A model generated the notes under the pieces. The model was not told where the DNA came from, searched no databases, and saw only the letters and a program-made list of their open reading frames with translations. From Thermus sp. LT1-2-5 (GTDB taxonomy: Bacteria > Deinococcota > Deinococci > Deinococcales > Thermaceae), in contig NZ_BSRG01000001.1 of the NCBI RefSeq assembly GCF_040363165.1, positions 310,001-374,000 of the forward strand: a stretch of DNA of 64,000 nucleotides, written 5' to 3'. Below are positions 58,223 to 64,000 of the stretch, piece after piece. Made by a program: the position numbers and the translations under genes. How positions within the stretch are numbered: position 1 is the first letter of the stretch; every line of letters starts with the position of its first letter.

Positions 58223-58650
58223 GGGCCCAGCATACCCTTCTTGGCCTGCCAGCGCTCCCGGAGCCGGGCGAAAAGGGCTTCCACCTTGGCCTTGGGCAGG
58301 ATCACCTGCTCCGTGCGCCCCACGCCGATGAGGTCGCCGAGCTCGTTATAGGCCTCCATGGTGGCGTGGACCCGGTTGCCCTCGGTCCGCTCGTGCCGGG
58401 CCACGATCCGCACCCGCATCCCCGGGAGGGCGGAGGCCAGGTGGCGCACCTCCACGTAGCTCCCGATTCCCTCCTCCCCCTCCTCCAAAAAGGGGAGAAT
58501 GATTTTGCGCCCGGCGAGCTCCATGTGCTTGGCCATCCAGTAGGTGGCGTAGACGGGGTGGACGGGCCCGAGCTCCTCAAAGTCCACGGTCATGGCCTCG
58601 GTGACCACCGTCTCGAAGGTGGCCTCGTAGCCTTCGGGAATGGGGCGCAT
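58219..58650 (-). CDS. FlK-like hot-dog thioesterase
   Basis: 143-residue hot-dog protein. [55 protein letters not shown] and [16 protein letters not shown] follow the pattern of fluoroacetyl-CoA thioesterase FlK-type proteins, which remove unwanted acyl groups from CoA. In this operon it may rescue CoA trapped as side products of phenylacetate degradation. ATG lies 2 nt after the paaK stop and its stop overlaps the SDR start. Confidence 0.82.
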   Translation of the reverse strand: MRPIPEGYEATFETVVTEAMTVDFEELGPVHPVYATYWMAKHMELAGRKIILPFLEEGEEGIGSYVEVRHLASALPGMRVRIVARHERTEGNRVHATMEAYNELGDLIGVGRTEQVILPKAKVEALFARLRERWQAKKGMLGP

Positions 58651-58652
58651 GG

Positions 58653-59987
58653 CTACTTGCGCAGGTCCAAGACCCGGCGAAGCTTCCCCCCTTCGCTCCT
58701 CGGGGCCTCCCCGGGGGCGAGGAGGACCACCCGCATGCTGACGCCGATGGTGTCCTTGATCTTGCGGACAATCCTCTCCCGAAGGGCGTGGAGGCGGTGG
58801 TCTGCCTCTATCACCTCGTCGGAAAGGGCTTTTCTGCCGATGTCCTGGAAGAAGCTTGGGGACACCTCCACCTTGAGCTCCGCCTCGTCCAAGGTGCCCT
58901 CCCGCCGCACCACGATCTGGTAGTGGGGCTCCACCTCGGGGATGCCCAGGAGAACCGCCTCCACCTGGGTGGGGTAGACGTTCACCCCGCGGATGATGAG
59001 CATGTCGTCCGTGCGGCCCAGGATGGGCCCCATGCGCACGTGGGTGCGGCCGCAGGAGCAGGGCTCGTAGGTCAAGAAGGTGAGGTCCCCCGTCCAGTAG
59101 CGCAGGAGGGGCATGGCCTCCTTGGTGAGGGTGGTGAAGACCAAGACCCCCACCTTCCCCTCCGGCAGGGGCTCCCCCGTGTCCGGGTCCACCACCTCCG
59201 GCAGGAAGTGGTCCTCCCAGATGTGGCTTCCCTGCCGCTCCTCCACGCACTCGTTGGCCACCCCGGGGCCGATGATCTCAGAGAGGCCGTAGATGTTGGT
59301 GCTCCTCACCCCAAGCCCCTCGTCCACCTGCCTGCGGATGGCCTCCGTCCACGGCTCGGCGCCCAGAACGGCGTACTCCAGGGAAAGGGCCTCGGGGGGA
59401 ACCCCCCGCTTGTTGAACTCCTCCGCCAGGGTCTGGGCGTAGGAGGGGGTGCAGGAGATCACCTCGGGGCGGAAGTCCTGGATGAGGAGGATCTGCCGCT
59501 CCGTCATGCCCCCGGACACCGGGACCACGGTCATGCCCAAGGCCTCCGCCCCCCCGTGGAGGCCCAAGCCCCCCGTGAAGAGGCCGTAGCCGTAGGCGTT
59601 GTGGAGCATCATCCCCGGCCTCGCCCCCGCCGCCCCTAAGGAGCGGGCCACCACCTCGGCGAAGATGCCGAGGTCCTTCCGGGTGTAGCCCACCACCGTG
59701 GGCTTGCCGGTGGTGCCGCTGCTGGCGTGGATGCGGGCCACCTGTTCCCGGGGCACGGCGAAGAGACCAAAGGGGTAGTTCTCCCGCAGGTGGTCCTTCC
59801 GGGTGAAGGGGAGCTTGGGGAGGTCCTCGAGGCCCCGGACCTTCCCCGGGATTACCCCCGCCTCGTCCAGACGCCTCCGGTAAAAGGGTACCCGCTCGTA
59901 CACGTAGGCCACCACCTGGCGCAGCCGCTCTTCCTGCAGCGCCCTAAGCTTCTCCCTGGGAAGGGTCTCCAACTCTGGCTGGTACAT
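58653..59987 (-). CDS. paaK: Phenylacetate--CoA ligase
   Basis: Activates phenylacetate to phenylacetyl-CoA, the first step of the pathway and the inducer of PaaR. The adenylate-forming enzyme has [20 protein letters not shown] (P-loop), [32 protein letters not shown], the [22 protein letters not shown] segment with three zinc-like cysteines, and a C-terminal [13 protein letters not shown] with the catalytic Lys. ATG at 59987 with an AGGAGGTGAGG ribosome-binding site is preferred over a GTG two codons upstream (444 residues). It overlaps the end of paaI by 44 nt. Confidence 0.96.
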   Translation of the reverse strand: MYQPELETLPREKLRALQEERLRQVVAYVYERVPFYRRRLDEAGVIPGKVRGLEDLPKLPFTRKDHLRENYPFGLFAVPREQVARIHASSGTTGKPTVVGYTRKDLGIFAEVVARSLGAAGARPGMMLHNAYGYGLFTGGLGLHGGAEALGMTVVPVSGGMTERQILLIQDFRPEVISCTPSYAQTLAEEFNKRGVPPEALSLEYAVLGAEPWTEAIRRQVDEGLGVRSTNIYGLSEIIGPGVANECVEERQGSHIWEDHFLPEVVDPDTGEPLPEGKVGVLVFTTLTKEAMPLLRYWTGDLTFLTYEPCSCGRTHVRMGPILGRTDDMLIIRGVNVYPTQVEAVLLGIPEVEPHYQIVVRREGTLDEAELKVEVSPSFFQDIGRKALSDEVIEADHRLHALRERIVRKIKDTIGVSMRVVLLAPGEAPRSEGGKLRRVLDLRK

Positions 59988-60348
59988 CCTCACCTCCTAA
60001 GCGAAAGACCGTGCCCGTGAAGAGGGCCACCCGTTTCCCCTCCGAGACCACCTCCACCCGGTAAGTGGCGGTGCGCCTGGAAAGGTTCACCTCCACCGCC
60101 TCGGCCTCCACGAGGGCCCCGGGGTAGAGGGGCCGGAAGTAGTCCATGCGGCAGGAAAGGGCCACCGCAGGCCCCCTGGAGTTGGAGGCCAGGGCGAAGG
60201 CGCTGTCGGCCAGGGCGTAGAGGAACCCCCCGTGAACGGTGCCGTGAAGGTTCAGGTGCTCCCTTCCCACCCGGCCCACCACCTTGGCCTCCCCGGGGCC
60301 CAGGTGCACCACCTCGAGGCCCAACGTCTCCATGAAGGGATCCTTCAT
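59944..60348 (-). CDS. paaI: Phenylacetyl-CoA thioesterase PaaI
   Basis: Hot-dog thioesterase hydrolysing (hydroxy)phenylacetyl-CoA intermediates to release CoA. The 134-residue sequence is extremely close to the crystallised T. thermophilus PaaI: MKDPFMETLGLEVV, NLHGTVHGGFLYALADSAFALASN (HGG and catalytic Asp) and SRRTATYRVEVVSEGK. ATG overlaps the livF stop, and its 3' end runs 44 nt into paaK, an unusually long overlap that supports coupled expression. Confidence 0.95.
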   Translation of the reverse strand: MKDPFMETLGLEVVHLGPGEAKVVGRVGREHLNLHGTVHGGFLYALADSAFALASNSRGPAVALSCRMDYFRPLYPGALVEAEAVEVNLSRRTATYRVEVVSEGKRVALFTGTVFRLGGEDVPARVGDPSQGEA

Positions 60349-61070
60349 CCCTCCTCCACCTCCCGCTTGAGGCCCAGGTAGGCCTCCACCACCTTGGGGT
60401 TTTGCTGGAGCTCCTTCGCGCTTCCCTCCAGGGCCACCTCCCCCGCCTCCAGCACCAGCCCGCGGTCGGCCAGCTCCAGGGCTACCTTGGCGTTTTGCTC
60501 CACCAAAAGGAGGGTGGCCCCCTCCCGCTTCAAGGCGGCCAGGATGCGGTAGATCTCCCGCACCATCAGGGGGGCAAGCCCCAAGGAGGGCTCGTCCAAA
60601 AGGAGGAGCCTGGGCCGCGCCATGAGGGCGCGGCCGATGGCGAGCATCTGCTGCTCCCCCCCGGAAAGCGTCCCGGCCAGCTGCCCCCGCCTTTCCCTAA
60701 GCCGGGGAAAAAGGCCATAGACCCGCTCCAAATCGGGCCTCAGGTCCTCCCCCTTCCGGAAGCGGAGAAACCCCCCAAGGCGGAGGTTGTCCTCCACGGA
60801 AAGCCCGGGGAACAGGGCGCGGCCCTCCGGCACCAGGACGAGGCCCCGTTGCAGGAGGCCCTCGGGGCTCCGCTGGGCCAAAACCTCCCCGGCAAGCTCA
60901 ATTCGCCCCTCCGCCTTGGCCAGGCCCACAAGCCCCCGAAGGAGGCTGGTCTTCCCCGCCCCGTTGGGCCCGATCACCGCCAGGGCTTCCCCCTCGCGGA
61001 TGCGGAAGGAAACCCCCCGCACCGCCTCCAAGGGCCCGTAGCGCACGGTGAGGCCTTCCACCCGTAGCAT
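60345..61070 (-). CDS. livF: Branched-chain amino acid-type ABC transporter ATPase LivF
   Basis: 241-residue ATPase with Walker A GPNGAGKTS near residue 35, signature LSGGEQQMLAIGRALMARP near 137, Walker B LLLLDEPSLGLAP, and the terminal VEQNAKVALELADRG H-loop region (Glu-Gln-Asn in place of the usual His, common in LivF). Partner of LivG in the fused LivM-LivG protein. Since it is followed by paaI and paaK, the system may import phenylacetate or related aromatic acids rather than amino acids; that is inferred. Confidence 0.93.
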   Translation of the reverse strand: MLRVEGLTVRYGPLEAVRGVSFRIREGEALAVIGPNGAGKTSLLRGLVGLAKAEGRIELAGEVLAQRSPEGLLQRGLVLVPEGRALFPGLSVEDNLRLGGFLRFRKGEDLRPDLERVYGLFPRLRERRGQLAGTLSGGEQQMLAIGRALMARPRLLLLDEPSLGLAPLMVREIYRILAALKREGATLLLVEQNAKVALELADRGLVLEAGEVALEGSAKELQQNPKVVEAYLGLKREVEEG

Positions 61071-62821
61071 CAGGCCACCTCCTCCCCCAGGTAAGCGGCC
61101 CGCACCAGGGGGTTTTTCTGCACCTCCGCCGGGGTTCCCTCGGCGATCTTCTCCCCGTAGTTCATCACCACCACCCGGTCCGCCAGGCCCATGATCAGGT
61201 CCATGTCGTGGTCCACCAGGAGGAGGGTGTACCCCTCCTTGGCCAGGGCCCGCAGGAGGTGGGCGAGCTCCCGTTTCTCCCCCGCCCTTAGCCCCGCCCC
61301 CGGCTCGTCCAAGAGGAGGACCTCCGCCCCCGAGGCCAGGAGGCGGGCGATCTCCAAAAGCCGTTGCTGCCCCACGGTAAGCCGCTCCGCCCGCTCCCAG
61401 GCCAAGGACTCCAGGCCCACCCGCTTAAGCGCCCGGTAGGCGGTGGCCAGGGCCCGGGCCTCTTCCTTTTTGTGGAGGCCCAAGAGGACCCGGAGGAAAC
61501 CCGAGCGGGTGCGGGCGTGGGTGCCCAAGGCGGTGTTCTCCAGCACGGAGAGCTCGGGGAAGAGGTGGGGGTGCTGGAAGGTGCGCCCCAGGCCCAGGAG
61601 GTGGATGCGGTAGGGGGGAAGCCCCGTCACCTCCTGGCCGAAGAGGAAGACCTTGCCCCCATCGGGGGCCAGGGCCCCGGTGATGAGGTGGAAGGTGGTG
61701 CTCTTCCCCGCCCCGTTGGGGCCGATCAGGGCCAGGATCTCCCCCCGCCGCAAGGCGAAGGAAACCCCGCCCACGGCCAGGAGACCGCCGAAGGCCTTCT
61801 TCAGGTTCTCCACCCGGAGCACCACCTCCCCCTTGGCCCCTTGGGGTGGGGTGAGGGGAAGGGGCTCCGCCTCCGGGAGCCCTTTCGGCGGCGCAGGGAG
61901 CCGGGCGGCCAGGAGGGGCCAAAGCCCCTTGGGGGCCAGGAGGAGGATGAGGGCGAGGATGAGGCCGTAGCCGATGACCTCGTAGTTCCCCTGCCGGCCC
62001 AGGAGAAGGGGGAGGAGGTCCTTGAGCCAATCCTCCAAGCCGGTGAAGAAGGCCGCCCCCAACACCACCCCGGGGATGGTCCCCACCCCGCCCGCCACCG
62101 CCATCACCAGGTACTTGATGGAGGCCTCCAGGGAGAAGGGGGTGGGGTTGACGAAGCGCAGGAAGTGGGCGTACAGGAAGCCGGCAAGCCCCGCCATGGC
62201 TCCCGCCAGGAGGAAGGCCTGGAGGCGGAGGCGCGCCGGCTCCACCCCGAAGCTGGCCGCCGCCAGGGCGTCCCCCCGCAGGGCCAGAAGGGCCCGGCCC
62301 AGGCGGCTAGCCCGCAGGTTGTCCAGGGCCAAAAGGCAGAGGACCAACAGGAAGAGGCTGAAAAGGGCGTAGCGGAAGCCCGTGTCCAGGGGGAGGCCGA
62401 GGAGGTGAAGGGGGGGCAGGTCGGGGATCCCCGTGTGCCCCCCGGTGAGGCCCACCAGGTTCCCCGCCAGGATGTAAAGCGCCACCTGCCAGGCGATGGT
62501 GGAAAGGGGCAGGAAATGGCCTTTAAGCCGCACGGTGAGCCCTCCCAGAACCAGGGCCAGCAGGAGGGAAAGGGCGAGGCCCACAAGGAGGCCAAGCCAG
62601 GGGGAAAGCCCCGCCTTCACCGTGAGGAGGGCGGTGGCGTAGGCCCCCATCCCCATGAAGGCCGCCTGGGCGAAGCTGGTCATCCCCGCTAGGCCCGTGA
62701 GCACGTAGAGGGAAAGGGCCACCAGGGCCGAAAGGGCGAAGAAGTTGAGGAGGGTGAGGTAAAACGGGAACGGAAGGAGCACAACGGGCAAAAGGAGCAG
62801 GAGAAACCAAAGGTAGCGCAT
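61070..62821 (-). CDS. livMG: Fused ABC transporter permease and ATPase (LivM-LivG)
   Basis: 583 residues from the ATG at 62821, or one more from a GTG. Residues 1 to ~310 are a LivM-type permease with about ten helices, including the GLAGMTSFAQAAFMGMGAYA and AGGVGTIPGVVLGAAFF family motifs. After a Pro-rich linker (~310-330), residues ~333-583 are a LivG ATPase: Walker A GPNGAGKST near 370, signature-like LTVGQQRLLEIARLLAS, Walker B VLLLDEPGAGL and H-loop DHDMDLIM. Usually these are separate genes. No frameshift or stop separates them here. TGATG overlaps on both sides. Confidence 0.93.
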   Translation of the reverse strand: MRYLWFLLLLLPVVLLPFPFYLTLLNFFALSALVALSLYVLTGLAGMTSFAQAAFMGMGAYATALLTVKAGLSPWLGLLVGLALSLLLALVLGGLTVRLKGHFLPLSTIAWQVALYILAGNLVGLTGGHTGIPDLPPLHLLGLPLDTGFRYALFSLFLLVLCLLALDNLRASRLGRALLALRGDALAAASFGVEPARLRLQAFLLAGAMAGLAGFLYAHFLRFVNPTPFSLEASIKYLVMAVAGGVGTIPGVVLGAAFFTGLEDWLKDLLPLLLGRQGNYEVIGYGLILALILLLAPKGLWPLLAARLPAPPKGLPEAEPLPLTPPQGAKGEVVLRVENLKKAFGGLLAVGGVSFALRRGEILALIGPNGAGKSTTFHLITGALAPDGGKVFLFGQEVTGLPPYRIHLLGLGRTFQHPHLFPELSVLENTALGTHARTRSGFLRVLLGLHKKEEARALATAYRALKRVGLESLAWERAERLTVGQQRLLEIARLLASGAEVLLLDEPGAGLRAGEKRELAHLLRALAKEGYTLLLVDHDMDLIMGLADRVVVMNYGEKIAEGTPAEVQKNPLVRAAYLGEEVA

Positions 62822-63798
62822 CACTCCTCCACCGCCCGCGCCCTAAGGCTTTGGTAGAAGAGGGCGGGCACCAAAAGGAGAAAGACCAAGGCCTCCTTGT
62901 AGGCGCTGGCGAAGAAGCTGGTGAAGCTCTCAAAAAAGCCCACCAAAAGCGCCCCCAAAAAGGCCACCGGGTAGCTGGCCAACCCCCCCAGGATGGCGGC
63001 CACGAAGCCCTTGAGCCCCAACATGAAGCCCATGAAGTAGGCGGCGTTGATGAGGGGGGCGAGGAGCAGGCCAGAAAGCCCCGCCAAAAGGCTTGCGATG
63101 CCAAAGGCCACCATCCCCGCCTCCTCCGGGGAGATGCCGCTCAGCCTGGCCCCAAGCCGGCTCTCCGCCGCAGCCAAAAGGGCCTTCCCGTAGAGGGAAA
63201 ACCGGAAGAAGGCGTAGAGGGCCAAAACGCTCAGAAAGGCGAAGAGGAGGACCAAAACCCCCTGCCAGGAAAGGCCCACCGCCACCTCCCCCTTAAGGAG
63301 GGGCTCGGGGCGGAACTGCTCCGGACCGAAGAACACCAGGCCCAGGCCCTGAAAGGCCACGTGAAGGCCCACGGCCATGATGAGGAGGGAAAGCACCGTG
63401 GCCTCCCGCAAAGGCTGGAAGAAGACCCGGTACGTGGCCACCCCCAGATAGACCACCAACAGGACCGCCGCCCCATAGGCCAGGGGCTTAACGGCCAGGG
63501 CGAGGAAAAAGAGGGCGGAAAGCCCCAAGGCCCCAAGGAGGGGCACCCAAGCCCCCCGCCCCCGCGCAACCCCCGCCCAGAGGAGCCCCAGGGCCACCGC
63601 CAGCCCCAGCGTCCCCGGGATCCTCCCCTCCTGGAGCCACACCAGGGAAAGGGGGGCGAACATGAGGAGCTCCCCAATGGGCACGAGGATCACCCGGGTC
63701 ACGGCGAAGACCAGGACCATGGCGATGGCCAAGAGCCCGTAGATGACCCCGTTCTGGAGCCCGTCCAGGAGGAGAAAGCCCAGGATGGTGGCGTCCAT
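62821..63798 (-). CDS. livH: Branched-chain amino acid-type ABC transporter permease LivH
   Basis: 325-residue inner-membrane permease with about nine helices. DGLQNGVIYGLLAIAMVLVFAVTRV at the N-terminus and the LivH motif ISPEEAGMVAFGIASLLAGLSGLLLAPL, then MLGLKGFVAAILGGLASYPVAFLGALLVGFFES, identify it. Partner of LivMG, LivF and the binding protein whose end lies at the window edge, 3 nt upstream. The operon promoter is outside the window. Confidence 0.93.
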   Translation of the reverse strand: MDATILGFLLLDGLQNGVIYGLLAIAMVLVFAVTRVILVPIGELLMFAPLSLVWLQEGRIPGTLGLAVALGLLWAGVARGRGAWVPLLGALGLSALFFLALAVKPLAYGAAVLLVVYLGVATYRVFFQPLREATVLSLLIMAVGLHVAFQGLGLVFFGPEQFRPEPLLKGEVAVGLSWQGVLVLLFAFLSVLALYAFFRFSLYGKALLAAAESRLGARLSGISPEEAGMVAFGIASLLAGLSGLLLAPLINAAYFMGFMLGLKGFVAAILGGLASYPVAFLGALLVGFFESFTSFFASAYKEALVFLLLVPALFYQSLRARAVEE

Positions 63799-63801
63799 GG
63801 C

Positions 63802-64000
63802 TTAGCGGAAGGTGCGCTCCAGCTTCCAGCGGCCTCCCTCCACCCGGACCATCACCGCGGCGTCCTCGAAGCGGAGGCCCAGGTGGTCCTCCTTGGTGAA
63901 GGTGAAGACCCCGTGGGTGGCCACCAGGTTCCTCGTGGCCTCGATCTCGTCCCGCAAGGCGGCGCGGAAGGCGGCCAGGTCCTTATCCGCGTCGGCCCGC
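63802..64000 (-). CDS. livK: Periplasmic binding protein of the Liv-type transporter, C-terminal end only
   Basis: The last ~65 codons are visible; the rest is beyond the right edge. The sequence IEATRNLVATHGVFTFTKEDHLGLRFEDAAVMVRV, read in this frame, has the GVFxFTxxDHxG pattern typical of the C-terminus of branched-chain amino acid-type binding proteins. It ends KLERTFR and is followed 3 nt later by livH. Substrate is unknown; an aromatic acid is possible given the paa neighbours. Confidence 0.82.
   Translation of the reverse strand, partial: RADADKDLAAFRAALRDEIEATRNLVATHGVFTFTKEDHLGLRFEDAAVMVRVEGGRWKLERTFR

Overview
The window is chromosome-type DNA from a Thermus species. The GC content is very high, and the genes are densely packed with 1-4 base stop/start overlaps. 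Many protein sequences look nearly identical to proteins I recognise from Thermus thermophilus: KDG kinase, long-chain acyl-CoA synthetase, PaaI, PaaR, CarH/LitR and CYP175A1. Many genes start 6 nt after a TANNNT -10 box, with no room for a leader, as is usual in Deinococcus-Thermus. I saw no tRNA, rRNA, CRISPR array or intact insertion sequence.

Layout. (1) 1-5.5 kb: a partial DUF255/thioredoxin-domain gene, the NAD synthesis operon nadC-nadA-nadB, then bacterioferritin. (2) 5.5-14.6 kb: an HxlR regulator, the bifunctional FBP aldolase/phosphatase, and a sugar-acid locus. That locus holds KDPG aldolase, an IclR regulator, a TRAP transporter, two short-chain dehydrogenases, an Ldh2-type dehydrogenase and KDG kinase. 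It suggests uptake of hexuronate-like acids and their breakdown through 2-keto-3-deoxy sugar acids. (3) 14.6-19.9 kb: the phenylacetyl-CoA epoxidase and ring-opening operon paaR-A-B-C-D-Z, with a PaaR operator. (4) 19.9-24.9 kb: a FadR-like TetR gene and fatty-acid activation and beta-oxidation genes. (5) 24.9-25.9 kb: a Xer-type recombinase with a dif-like inverted repeat directly upstream. (6) 25.9-37.3 kb: the light-controlled carotenoid cluster. LitR/CarH, LdrP and an epimerase are divergent from crtB, photolyase, CYP175A1, lycopene cyclase, an acyltransferase and a glycosyltransferase. After an inserted DUF433/DUF5615 toxin-antitoxin-like pair come crtI and type 2 IPP isomerase. Apart from GGPP supply, this is a full route to thermozeaxanthin-type pigments. 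(7) 37.3-51.8 kb: five exported DUF11-type proteins, one a 1798-residue protein with a C-terminal beta-barrel. I could not assign this locus to any described system and regard it as the most interesting part of the window. (8) 51.7-57.5 kb: a DUF523/DUF1722 protein, a decayed intergenic stretch, pyruvate phosphate dikinase, a thioredoxin-like protein and an MFS transporter. (9) 57.4-64 kb: a second phenylacetate-related operon with a Liv-type ABC transporter (LivM and LivG fused), PaaI, PaaK, a FlK-like thioesterase and a dehydrogenase.

Logic. The two paa segments together encode uptake, CoA activation, epoxidation, ring opening and thioester rescue of phenylacetate. The fad genes feed the same acyl-CoA pool, and PPDK and FBP aldolase/phosphatase serve gluconeogenesis from such substrates. 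The carotenoid genes are governed by a B12-dependent light sensor whose cofactor-binding residues are all present. From memory, T. thermophilus carries the carotenoid cluster on its megaplasmid and the paa genes on its chromosome, so their proximity here points to gene movement between replicons.

All functions come from reading the sequence and from memory of the families. No database search was run.
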